Below are positions 33,707 to 44,682 of a DNA stretch of 64,000 nt, one piece after another. Within the stretch, counting starts at the first letter, position 1. Each line of letters begins with the position of its first letter. Made by a program: the position numbers and the translations under genes. The notes beneath the pieces are model-generated. The model made no database searches. It had not been told where the DNA came from and saw only the letters and a list, made by a program, of their open reading frames with translations. The stretch comes from Gnetum montanum (lineage: Eukaryota > Streptophyta > Gnetopsida > Gnetales > Gnetaceae): contig MNCI01010074.1 in the NCBI GenBank assembly GCA_015680685.1, forward strand, positions 578,923 to 642,922. The letters run 5' to 3'.

Positions 33707-34644
33707 TTATGAGCGGCTAGGTACCCCTACACCCAACCATACGAATCACGAGCATTCACGCGTGACTCGGTTGAAATCCGCAAACTATAAGCACTTAACA
33801 TACACTAGACTTCTAACCAGTGAAACCTTGGGTTAGAGTGGTCGTCGTCATCCTAATCTCACTTGTGAAGTTCTGTTACCTTGGTTAAGTGAGACTAAGG
33901 CTAATGATTTTTATATCTTTTTAATTATCTTCTTCGGCGACTAATTGAAGTATGAAAGGTAAGGAATAAACTATAATCTAATCTCTAATTATCCTTGTTT
34001 ATATTCTAACTACTCCTAGCATAAGTATCCAGTCCCATCTTTCGAGCACATTCTGAGCATTTCCTAACACTACTAGGTTACCAGACATTAAATGTCGCTG
34101 GGCTTACCAAGTGTTTGGATTACACTCGAGATGGTCATACTTATGGCTTTAATGAACTATGAATGAACAATAACGATTGAAATTATAATAATGAAAACAT
34201 AAATAATCAACAAGTAACTAATAAAGCATTAACAAGTAATTAATAAAGCATAAACATTTTAAACTATTAAATGCATGAAACAACTAAGTCCAAATGCTGC
34301 AAGGTATGCTTGAACAGTTCGTCTTTATTGTCATCATGCCAATGGGCTTAGATACATCAACGTTTGAATAAAGATTTGATCACTTTTCTCACACCTATTG
34401 CGGGCACTTGAAAAATATTCTATCTCTTGCGGGGACAAACTGCAAGAGCTTCGCTACTACTACTCAAAAGATGCCTAAATGAGATGGAAGGCCCTCATAT
34501 TTATAGACCGGGAAGGATGGCTACGTAAACGGGGCCACGTCGACGTAGGGTGGCTATGTCAATAGGCCCACGTTGACGCGGTCGCGTATACACGGTCCCG
34601 TATACGTGGCCCAGTCGACGCATTAACTTTTTGACACTTCATCA
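33707..34644 (-). repeat. Element C 5' LTR (938 bp)
   Basis: It starts TTATGAGC (one base off TGATGAGC) beside the PBS and ends TTCATCA. The TATA box is at 34498-34505 and AATAAA at 34324-34329 on the minus strand. U3 (about 34520-34630) is unusually rich in CG-containing palindromes such as CGTATACACGG and CCCGTATACG. Confidence 0.9.
34498..34505 (-). promoter_or_regulatory. TATA box of element C 5' LTR
   Basis: TATAAATA on the minus strand, with AATAAA at 34324-34329 some 169 bases downstream. The 3' LTR keeps the same pair at 22177-22184 and 22003-22008. Confidence 0.68.
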
Positions 34645-34727
34645 ACATGATAGTGGCATTCCTCGTGACTATGGGTGTTGCCATTGTTGATACTATTCAT
34701 TCGATTGTGATGGAGCTCCACTCTATG
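34645..34727 (-). pseudogene. Element B gag fragment beyond element C
   Basis: It aligns with A 6648-6720 and continues the B gag broken at 21642. At about 34728 it passes directly into mid-LTR sequence. Confidence 0.75.
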
Positions 34728-35006
34728 GTATACAATGCTCGAATAAAGATTAGTTCATTCTATGACTCCTACTGTGGGTTCTCAGAAATAATTCTAACTC
34801 TGGAAGAGAAAAAATACAAGAGTTTGGCTAAAGAACTAAAAAAATACTATGCTAAAACAAGCATCCCTGTCTCTTATTTATGGATAACAAGACAAGCTCT
34901 AACATCACATGTCTAATGTTGGGGATCTAATGTCACTTGGCTAATTCGATATCATGTATCCAATATCAAGGGTCCGATATCAGGTTGCTTATTTGGTGAC
35001 TCATCA
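34728..35006 (-). repeat. Element B 5' LTR remnant
   Basis: It matches B LTR bases from about 15310 to the end. The inner half of the LTR, the PBS and the gag 5' part are deleted. It ends CTCATCA and is followed by TTGGT. The TATA box has decayed to CATAAATA (34875-34882). Confidence 0.88.
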
Positions 35007-35011
35007 TTGGT
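35007..35011. repeat. Target-site duplication TTGGT, right of element B
   Basis: Identical to 14743-14747. The G1 reading frame continues from here. Confidence 0.9.
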
Positions 35012-36979
35012 AGTGTATAGGAATGAACCATGGGTTTCCCAAGACCCAAGCTAACATTCTAAGCCTTGGATAAAACATGTTTATCCAATAGTGCAAGCCT
35101 AGAACCCACCAAAGGATATGGATGAGACATTATCCATACCCACTAAGAATCTTGATGTTAGGTAGTACGAGTCTCTCGATAGTCTTGATGATGATGAGCC
35201 CCTCTCATTTCCTGCTAGTGTTTAGGAGGCCAAACAACAACACATGGAGGCCAAAGGGACAACTAAAGAGAAAATTAAGAGGCCCATGGAGGGGGCACAC
35301 CCAAGATCAGATTAGCCATCCTTGAAGAAGCTTAAGCCATTACAGTAGATAGTCGCAGATATGCTTTGTTTAACTTTGGCTATTTCATGTTTTAAAATTT
35401 TATGGCTACTTTATGGTTTCATTTGTTAATCGGTTTTCTATGTGTTATGGTTCTAGATATGCAATAGGTTATAGTAGCCCAAGCTACTACAAAGGTAACA
35501 CAAAGTCATGTAGAAAAGGCACTCCTAAAGCAACCCATGGTTGAAGGACTTGTCGATGCACACATAGATGATCTAGATGCCTTGTTTGGTGAGGTGGTAC
35601 TAGGTAGCTCTTCCATCATCATCCTGTAAGAGAAAGAGGAGGAGGAGCCAATTATGCCTATGTCTTAATATTGTTGTTATATTGCATTGGTTACAGTTGG
35701 TTTTCATCCTAACTTTTCATTGATTATTATGCTTATAGTAGTTCTTGAGTCACTAGTACAAGCTTCCATCCTTGAGTTTCGCATGAAACCATGGGTAGAG
35801 ACTCCAGACAAAGTGGAGTTCTTGTGTGGGATGGCTAAGGACATCATCAATCAATTACATTAGCTTGCACCTAAGATAGGTAAGGATTTTGTTTTATGTG
35901 CTTTTGTCGTAGGCTTTATTTGCATTATGGTTATTTAAGGTTGTGTCTTATGGTTGCATTTTATAATTTGTGTAGTACTATCTATGGAGTGGGATTCCAA
36001 TAGGGAGATGGAGGTAGACTATTTTCCTAGACATCCCTTTGATGTATCTAGTGTATCCATGAAGTTGTACGACATTGCCACTAATTTAGCAATGTCATGC
36101 ACAAAAGCTTCATGGGAGTTAGAGAGGTCGAATGAATCCCTATGGGAGGAAGTTGTGGGCTTGAGGGAAAAGGTTCAAAGGTAGGAGGATATAATTAGAG
36201 ATCTCTGAGACTATAAAACCTTTGTGAAAGCCCATGTGGATAACCTGCGGAAGTTATGGACTAAGGAGATCACATGGGCTTGCTATTGGCATGTTGTTCA
36301 AGATAAAGTAGCGATCCTATGGGATATGGTAGAGCAACGTATGCAAATGGACCTCATCTCCCAAAAGGTTGAAGACTAGAAGGATCACTGTGCTTGGATC
36401 TTGCAGTGGGGCAAGACACAAAAGGCCCATAAGTGTTAGTATAAGGTCGATCATGGGGCCTACTTGAAATGGCTTAAGGAAGAGTCAGTTGAATGGAACA
36501 AGAGAGAGCTATTCATTTAGGGTATCCAAGCAAAGAGTGTGTACCAACTCTTGGAAAGCACTCTTAAGGTGGAGCAATCCCCTACTCTTTAGATGACTAC
36601 CATTGTAGGTGAGACTGCAATAGCTACTATTACTCATGAGCCTCCTACTTGGACTCCTATAGATAGATTTGACATTCTTTTTAGCATTGATCCTTGGGAT
36701 GTTGACTGGGTCAACATGACAAGGGACTAGATCCTCCATCTTTTGGAGGAAGGCCTTCCCCATCTACCCCTGGAAGTGATGGAGCCAGACTCTCCGGGGG
36801 TTTGATATATTTTATTCTTTAGATTGTGTTTTGAGTCATGATTTTAGCTATGGTTTATTAACATGCTATATGTTGTTGCATTTTAGGCCTTACAAGACAT
36901 TGGTGGCCCTAGTGGTGAGGGTGGGAATGACCTACCACCTCCTCCTCCAGATGCTACCCAACAACCTTCTTCAGTTTAG
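35012..36979 (+). pseudogene. Gene G1, remaining exons 3-7 (copy 1)
   Basis: Exon 3 resumes in frame after one TTGGT and runs to about 35345, ending in a Lys-rich stretch (SLKKLKP). Further exons can be read at about 35468-35665, 35739-35879 (donor GTAAGG), 35976-36799 (acceptor TGTAG, donor GTTTGA) and 36887-36979 (acceptor TTTTAG), closing with a proline-rich tail and TAG. The large exon is rich in Glu, Lys, Leu and Trp (SLWEEVVGLREKVQR) and looks coiled-coil. In-frame stops are mostly TAG. I do not recognise the family. It may be a host gene or an accessory ORF of a large retroelement. Confidence 0.5.
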
Positions 36980-37516
36980 CTTGTTGGCTATTTATTTTTG
37001 TTTTCATGTTGATGGCTATGGTTAGCCAAAGTTATGTTATGGATGGCTAATCTTTGGCATCATTGCTACACATTATGGTTATGGACATTTTAATTTTAAA
37101 TCTAAATATTCAGTTTCATTTTTGGCTATATGCTTCTATAGTTGTAAATGTTGAAAATGGCTATGTTAATGTTTTTATTTATGGCTAATTGATGCAAGGA
37201 ATGTTTTCTAGTTTTAGGCCATTACAAGCATAGGTTATATTGTGTAATTGTGGCTACATTGATAGTTTAATTTCTTAGTAGATGAAAACACCAATTTAAG
37301 GTCATAGCGGACCATATCTAAAAGAGACACTTTTCTTAATGTTTAAAACATAAGTTACAAATAAAGAAGGGTTGTAGTAAATAAGCAATAATGCAAATAA
37401 ATTTAGGGCTACATGCATAAAATAACAAAGATATAATAAATTGCAAAAGAAAAAATAAGGCTATTTGGGCTATTGTTGCATCTAGTCATAAAAGTACAAG
37501 AAGGTTAAGGTAAAAT
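36980..37516. other. Spacer between convergent G1 and D
   Basis: A+T-rich with many GGCTA words, which also fill the G1 introns. No ORF or signal is seen. Confidence 0.5.
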
Positions 37517-38450
37517 TCACTTGTGTAGACTCTTCATAATCTTTGCGATATTAGGGAGTGAGTAAGGCCTACTCTGCATAAGCTTGTACACTCCATCCAC
37601 TTCACTTACAATGTTGAAAGGAAGTTCATCCCATAGTGTATCACATTTGTTGTGATTGTTAGTTGTCTTCAGTTTTTTCTCTTCATGGCTAGGAGCTTCT
37701 TCTTGAAGCTCCACTTTGGACCCTTGTTCTATGCCCACGTTGTTGATAGCTAGGGGAGCCATGTTGTTACCATGGATGATGATTTCACCTCCCTCATAAG
37801 GAAGGTGAATTTCTTGATGGATGAGCGAGGAGATAGCTTGTAATTGAACCAACTAAGATCTTCCCAGGATCAGGTCAAATCTTGGTGTCTCTTCCACCAC
37901 CAAGAAGTTTGCAGTTATAGGAAATTATTCTCCAACTACAAAATCCAAGGAGATGGACCCCTAGATGGTAACTCTTGATCAATTGAAAGACTTAAGAGCT
38001 GTAGTGGTCGTAGGTTATACCTACTCAGTTAAGCCTAAGTGCTCAATGATGGTGCATGGGATGACGTTCGTTATTGCTCCATCATCAACATGCACCCTAT
38101 ATATTTTAAATTGTCCTATGTGTATGGTTATGAATAGAGGAACTGTAGTCACCTTGTCATTCTAGGGATTAACCATAATTTTGCTATTGTGACACATTAA
38201 GGATGTTGATTTCTCCTCCCTTGGTGAGGAAGGAATGATCACTGCATGTATGGCTTCTTCGTCAGTAAGAATATCCTTACTAATAAGTATGGAGGTCAAC
38301 ATTTTGACTAGCACCTCACGATGTGTGACAGAATTCATGATTAGATCATACAACCTCAAAGTTGTATTTGTCTTCTTAAGTGATTACCTAATGTGGTCCA
38401 TTGCACTGAGGAAGTTTTTGTCATTGGTTGTGGGCTTGTCACCCTAGTTG
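37517..38450 (-). pseudogene. Relic D: retroelement aspartic protease
   Basis: Minus-strand pieces at 38359-38162 and 37852-37517, with the frame between them, show a protease-type segment. A VDDGA motif stands where D-S/T-G is expected, followed by IIEHLGL. Then comes FDLILGRS with LIHQEIHLPYEGGEIIIHG, a block typical of plant gypsy Gag-protease proteins. No RT, RNase H or integrase follows before G1. The family differs from A, B and C. Confidence 0.65.
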
Positions 38451-41010
38451 TGCTTTACTTCCTCCATGCATCTGAAAAGGTGAACTTTAGTTTTAGGCTT
38501 TGGCTCCTTTTGATTGTTTTGGTTGTGGGCTTTAGTATCCTCTTGTGGCTTATTGGTTGAAGGATATGGGGTAGAGGAGGTCATAGGTATAGCTTTTGCT
38601 TATATTTCCTCCTTTGGTTTGCTGAAATTTTTTGGCTGTTAGTTGTTGGTTGCAAGGATGAGGTAGTAGCATTGGTTGTATTAGGTTGGGAGACCTTGAT
38701 GACAAAAGGTTCTCTCAGATACATTCATGATGATACCCTCACAACAAAGGGAGACCTTGAGCTATGGAAAGTTGAAGAAGCTCTTTCATTATAAAGGGGT
38801 ACTTTGATCATGAATAGTTCTCTGGTAGGCCTTCAATTATCAGCAATGTTGAATGTCGAAATAACATAGGAGCTATCATTGGCATTCAATAGGTCTGTAT
38901 AGACTTGAATTCACTAGTTTTATGCTCAAACTAGGTTAGAACCATCTAAGACCAATTCCCCCTATCTATCATCCTTTGTAGGTAATCTTTTAGTGCAAAG
39001 AAGAAGTTTGTATCGTGATTGGGTAGTTAATGATAATGGTAGAAGTGGTCTAGCTTAAAGTATCTAGGTAATAGGGGACCATCTTTCGTTGCTCGAGAGG
39101 GATCCTTGGCTATTTCACATAGTCACTCATGTTTCTTTTGAGCGACTTTAGTCATTTGTTTATGTTGCATGTGCCCACTTCTTAATAGTTGGTCAAGCAA
39201 CTTAGATGGTTTTAGTGGTAACTTGTTGTACTTAGAGTTATCCTTCCTTTTGAAGTTAGGTTTATTTATTGTCGATGTGTCAGTCCTAGAAGTTGATGGT
39301 TCGTTACTATGATCACTGGTGGAGGCCTTAGGTGGGTTGACCTTTGATCCTTGGTTCATGATCTTGGCTTCCTTTATCATAGTTGCTATAGTAGTGTTTT
39401 TTTGTTTGCTCTTTTCTTTGTCTTTTTGAGTGTGTTGGTTTTTATATAATATATAGGTTGGATCATGGCTAGCCTCCACGGAATCCTTAATATTTTTAGT
39501 TTGTGGGAATTCTTGGCTAGGAGACCATGGATTAAGGTAGTAGAGTTTAGACTTGATAAAGTCATTAACTACTTCCTTGAATATGGCTAACAAGTGGGCT
39601 TTGGCTATGGGCTTTGGTATTTCATTTAGTAGTCCATTCCACCGTTGAATGAATTTATGTATAGGTTCTAAGGGCCCTTGACCTTCATGAGCTGGTCAAG
39701 CTTTGTGTTAAGCTTCAAGTTATACTTGAAGTGGTTGACAAACTAGGCTACTAAGTCTTCTAGAGAGGATATAGATCCTTTGGGCAATGCACGATACAAA
39801 TAAAGTGCTTTCCTAGTTAAAGACATAAGCAAAATCCTCATGATGGTATGAGGCCATGGTTACAAGAGTAAACATTTAGATCAAAAGGTGATAATATGAG
39901 CATTAGGGTTACCTTCTCTGTTATATTTGCTAAATTGTGGAATGGGGACACCAAGAGGAAGTGTCAAGGGTGGGACTACAAGACTTATGGGATAGTCCTA
40001 GTAGAAGTCCATAATCTTAACAGTTTGTATGGTAGAGGCTTTTAATAGTTAGGCCTTGGATCATTTACAGGGCTTAATCCAAGCCTTGTGATAGCCCCAT
40101 AGTTTGCGAGGCTTGCACATAAGGTAGTGGGATTTATTATGAGGCTTGTGGCCTTGCTATGGGTTGCATAATAGAAGGAAAAGGTTGTGCTATGGTTGTT
40201 TCTTGTGAGCTAAACAAAGAAAAAGATGTTTGTGCTAGTACTTGAGGCACAAATGGGACAAATGTATTGTGTGACCTTTGTGTTGGGTCTCATGGTGGAT
40301 CCCATGTGAGTAGTTATCGAGTTTACAATGGTAAAACCTACCATCGATAGTTTTGTAATTCGTGATTGTGTTGTAAATGGCATTGATATGTTATAGTTTG
40401 TCATTTGTTGCATTGACTAAGTGTCATGAGTTGCTACAACCAACATGGGATCCACCATAGTAGGATGTGGAGTAGAGGAAGATAATGGCATCATGCCCAT
40501 GGAGAAAACAAAGGCATTAGCGAAAGGTTTTGTGACATTGGGAGATGTTTGGTTGAACAACCCTCCAAGAATGTTTTTAGGCTTAGGTTCTACCCTAAAT
40601 TCACCCTCTTCTTCCTATTGTTCCCCAAAGGTAGGTTGGTCATCTTCCTCCTTTGTAGTAATCAATTAGGCTAGGACACTAGAATAGATGTCATTTAGAA
40701 GAATTTCTTCATACGAGAAAGGGATGTACTCTTTTCCATCCCTATGTATGAGCTCAAACTCCCTCTTAGCTTTACCTTCAATTCACGAAATTAGCATACC
40801 TGCCTAAATTTTGGCACAAATGAAGTTATGGTGATCTTCATTTATGATTGAAAAATTAGAACTCTTCCCTCTAACTCTCAAAGATCACCTACATTCAATA
40901 ATGGTAGGTCTTTAGGATCATACATCCTCATGACTTGTTGGTTATGATCTTCGTTAGTGAAGGTGAAGGGCAATTTGGTGGATTTTTGGAAAGACATGGC
41001 TATAATGCTG
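38451..41010 (-). pseudogene. Relic D: gag-like region
   Basis: It probably starts at MSFQKSTKLPFTF (about 41000). Pieces at 40413-40210 and 39593-39123 are open. The latter is Lys/Ser/Thr-rich with a gag-like N part (LAIFKEVVNDFIKSKLYYLNPW). Its position directly upstream of the protease makes gag the likely identity. I do not see a clear zinc knuckle. Many stops interrupt it. Confidence 0.5.
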
Positions 41011-41105
41011 AGGATTGCTTGAACAAAAAAGGCTACAAATGTTAAAACAAGAGTAAATTCCAGTGAATGGAATTGAAAAACTCTTAGAGAAAATGAAAAT
41101 GACAA

Positions 41106-42648
41106 AAAATGATATCCTTACTATAATTAGTAAGTGGGGAATAATGGGGGTTTACCTATTTACTAGAAATAGAATATTGGGAACGTTGGCTCTAAACCTT
41201 CCTTAAGTGCCTTTACACTGGGTATGGCAGGGGGGCAAGAAGGGGGGTGAGATAATGAAAATATCACACCTTCATATTTCAATGTTGGAGAGAGGGGGAA
41301 AAGTTTGAAGACCAAAATGGAAACTTGGCAGTTTTCAAAGATGGTTTTGATAGGTTTCTAACTTTCACCAAAAAGGAGGGAAAAGTAGGCTTGGTTGGTA
41401 TGGAAACCAACATTGGTTTAGTGAAAAATATTATGCCCACAAAAATTAAATGTTTACCAAGGCTTCCACACTGGCTTTGTTCTAGGAATTCACAATAAGT
41501 ATTGTGAAATTTCAACACCCAAACCACCTGCAACTTCCATGCTGGGGTTTNNNNNNNNNNNNNNNNNNNNNGGGGGTGGGGTGGGGGTGGGAAGGGGGAG
41601 GTAAAGGCAGCATTGGATTCCTTAGGAGTTTTGGCTAGAAAATGGGTTTTACCTTGTAACAAAAGCAAATCTAGTTATAGAATTGGGTTCAAATTTCACC
41701 AATGTTGGCCTCCCAACTACTTCCACACTAGTTATGACAGAGGGGGGAAAGAAGGTGGGGGTGGACGTGAGATGATGGGAATCTTACACCTCCTACCTCA
41801 ACGTTGATGGGGGGAAAGGTTGAAAACCCAAAGTGGAAAGTTATTATTTTTCCACTAAAATTGGTTCTAGGTAGCTACTAATTCTCTCAGTTTGGAAAAA
41901 TGGAGGCTAGGGGGAAGGGGAAGTCAACTCACGAATGAGTTGAACCACCCACTTTTAGATGCTAGAAAATAAAATTTTGGAAATAAACACAATGGGGGAA
42001 ATATATATTAACACTACCTTTGGGCCTTAAAATTCATAGCAAGTGCTATGAAAAACCAAAACCCAACCACCTTTAACTTCGACATTATAGTTTTGTCATA
42101 GGGGGGAAAAGACCAATGTTGATTTTTCAAAGGTTTTGGCTAAAATAAAGACAAAGCTTGCAAATGGCTATGAAAATAATGGATGTGGCTAAAGAATTTA
42201 GGCAAAGGCCCTCCTTCTAGAGCCAAGAAAAATTTTTATGACTGAAAACCTTGATTGCTAGAATGGAAACCAAGGATCCTTGACACAAATAGTTCCTCAA
42301 CCCTGAATCACCAAGGGCTTCATGATAAAAATAGAAGTTGGGGAATTATGAGATGCAAAATGTGGAAATATAAACAAATCTAAATAGTGCACAAATAATA
42401 ACTTTATTTTCGAACACAAAACTCAAAAATTAAAAATTTATTGAGAAAAGAATAAAGAATAAGTTAGAGAAACGTGTACAAATGGTGCCTAGGTAAGCAA
42501 ATAAAAGGGGGTTCACTTGAGCTAGAGTTCAAATTTCATTGAAGTCAAGATGATCTACTCCATGATCTGGGTGCTAAGCCACTCTTGATGTTATCAAACC
42601 TTTCCTTATTGCTACAACCTTGGATTTTCTAATTTGGTCATTGTTGGA
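41106..42648. repeat. Leader-like direct repeats upstream of D gag
   Basis: A unit of roughly 510-545 bases starting near 41199 recurs near 41709 (TATGGCAGGGGGG against TATGACAGAGGGGG, then TGAGATRATG). A run of about 21 Ns (41550-41571) sits in a G-rich stretch of the first unit. No coding sequence is visible. Confidence 0.55.
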
Positions 42649-43460
42649 TGATGAGTGGCGAGGTACCCCTACACTCAACCATACGAATACGAGCGTTTTC
42701 ATGCACGATCTGGTTGAACTCCGCAGAAGGACTAGTTGTGGCACCTAGATAGTTACCCTTAGGTCATAATTCACTATCTTCCCACCTGGACTAGTATTAT
42801 CTTTGTCACATATGGTTTAGTTCAGAGTGAGGTGTATGATGGGTTCCTAATCTAATGCTACTCCTGAAAGCAATGGAAAGTAATATTATCTAAGCTAAGA
42901 GAGAAAGGGTAAGAGAGAGTCTAAACTAGCCTAAATGTGATGAGCATCCATTCCTTGATTATTCGTACACATCTTGGACTTCGTGCATGACTACCACTGG
43001 GATTACCAAGCACAGATCCTAGGTACTCTACTGGATTACCAAGTAGTCACACTTAAATGCTCGTAATCAAGTTGTACTCATTCCACGTTTTAACATGAGA
43101 TAAGGGTGAGAAGAGATTAACTAGGAAAGTAGTAAATAATAATTAATTAAATGATTAAACTAAGTGAATGCTGCAATGATGAATAATCTCAATCTTTATT
43201 GTCGGTCATGTGCATGTCCAAGTATGTCACACTCGAATAAGGATGTTGTACAATTACAATCACCACACTGAGAGCAAACACTGGAAAATATTCTATCTCT
43301 AGAAGGGAAAAACTACCAGAGCTTTGCTAAGGGACTAAACTGGATGCAAAACAAGGGAGAGCTGCATCTTATTTATAGAATTGGCGGTGGGTTGTGATAT
43401 CGCATACGCGATATAGCGGCGAGCATGCGATATTGCGGTTGCCCAAAATGCAACTCATCA
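42649..43460 (-). repeat. Solo LTR E (812 bp)
   Basis: It runs TGATGAGTGG to CTCATCA with TTGGA on the left and TTGGG on the right, a near-exact target duplication. Neither side has a primer site or polypurine tract, so it is a solo LTR left by recombination. The TATA box is at 43370-43377 and AATAAA at 43195-43200, minus strand. Its U3 has GATATCGC/GCGATAT repeats found in no other LTR here. Confidence 0.85.
43370..43377 (-). promoter_or_regulatory. TATA box of solo LTR E
   Basis: TATAAATA on the minus strand, 170 bases ahead of AATAAA at 43195-43200. Confidence 0.6.
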
Positions 43461-44682
43461 TTGGGGAAGGTGAGAAAGGGGGAATATTTGGATGCTAAGT
43501 TGCTCCATGCTGGGTTTGAAGTCCTAGAAGTGTAGTGTCAACATCAAAATTCACCAAATCTCAAGGCCTCAATGCTTCCACATTGGGGTTTATGAGACTA
43601 CAAGTATGAAACTTGCAAGAGCTCTGGAGTGCTTGAAAATGCCCCAAGTGTGGAATTGTATGTATGCAAATTGCTACTTGTGAGTGTGGAATATTGTCAA
43701 AAAATGCTAAACATTGTCAAAAATCTAGGCCCTTGTCAGAAAAATATGGGAACTTGTAAATGGTGTTGGAGTTTGTCTTTTATAGGGGCTTTGGGCCATG
43801 AATGGGGCTGCAAATTGGCTATGATTGAGCTACAAATTGGTTGTGAAACTACTGCAAATTAACTGCAAATTTGATGTAAATTTGCTACAAATTGGCTACC
43901 AAATTTAGGTGAAATGGACGTCCAAATTTAGGGGGTTACTAAAAATAGTAAGTGCTTCCCCTCATGGCCATTCTGTTTACTAAAAATAATAACTAAGGTA
44001 CCCCTTCCATGCTAGAGATGAATCTTCTACACTAAGCTCTCCACCATTCTTGTTGAAGTGGCTGGTCAATGTTGAAGTGCATAACTTGATGAATGTTTCT
44101 TCTTGTGGCTTCCACGTTGGGGGTTTGAATTATTCATGTTGGGGGGTGGGGGGTTGCATGGTGGGTGTGTGTGTAGGGGACATTCCAAGATGAGGGGAAA
44201 GTTTCCAAGCTGGTGGAAAACTTTCTAGGCTGGGGGAAAAGTTTCTAGGCTAGGGGAAAGGTTTTCAAGATGGGGAAAAACTTTCCAGGTTGGGGAAAAA
44301 TTTTCCAAGATAGGGGAATACTTTCTAGGCTGGGGGGAAAGGGGGAGAATTTCCAAGCTAGGAGAAAACTCTCCTATTTGAGGGAAACATTTCTAGGCTA
44401 GAGGAAAAGTTTCCAAGCTAGGGGGAAGGGGAAGTTTCCAAGCTAGGGGGAAACTTTCCTATTTGAGGGGAAAGTTTCCAAAATGTGCCTTTGGTCTCTA
44501 CATTGAAGGGAAAAAAATTTTCAAACCCCACACCCTTCCATGTTGGGGGTAGGTGAGATCTACCCCCCCTACATGTTTTTTTAGCATAGAAAAGTGTCTA
44601 CCCCCATAAAACCCATCAAATTTCCTTTTTTGGCATTCCAAAAGGCATTTTTGACCTTCCAAAGCCCAAATATAGATACTAG
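43461..44682. repeat. G-rich region with purine minisatellite
   Basis: The stretch continues the D leader beyond E. From about 44183 to 44490 it consists of roughly a dozen imperfect units of 20-30 bases based on GGGGAAAGTTTCCAAGCTAG. No ORF is convincing. Confidence 0.65.

Larger units (their letters stand above)
21643..34644 (-). mobile_element. Element C: 13-kb Athila/Tat-like element nested in B
   Basis: The 3' LTR is at 21643-22276 and the 5' LTR at 33707-34644; the PBS is at 33688-33705. On the minus strand the order is gag, PRO, RT-RNase H, INT, non-coding with two hairpins, an extra ORF, polypurine tract and LTR. B sequence resumes directly after it. The right flank is ACATG and the left ATGTG, so the target duplication is only approximate. 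Single Ns at 21648, 23425, 29817 and 30163 mark assembly joins. C is the least decayed and only ORF3-bearing element here. Confidence 0.88.
14748..35006 (-). mobile_element. Element B: Athila/Tat-like element, split by element C
   Basis: The 3' LTR is at 14748-15591. Internal sequence runs to 21642, resumes after element C at 34645, and ends in a truncated 5' LTR at 35006. TTGGT flanks both sides. The PBS, most of gag and the inner part of the 5' LTR are missing: gag sequence jumps straight into mid-LTR at about 34728. B therefore cannot transpose. The same insertion is present in the second copy as B' (58666). Confidence 0.9.

Noticed and set aside
42649-43460. E as the 5' LTR of relic D
   Set aside because: No primer-binding site lies on its left side, and both sides carry a TTGG target duplication, so it is a separate solo LTR.
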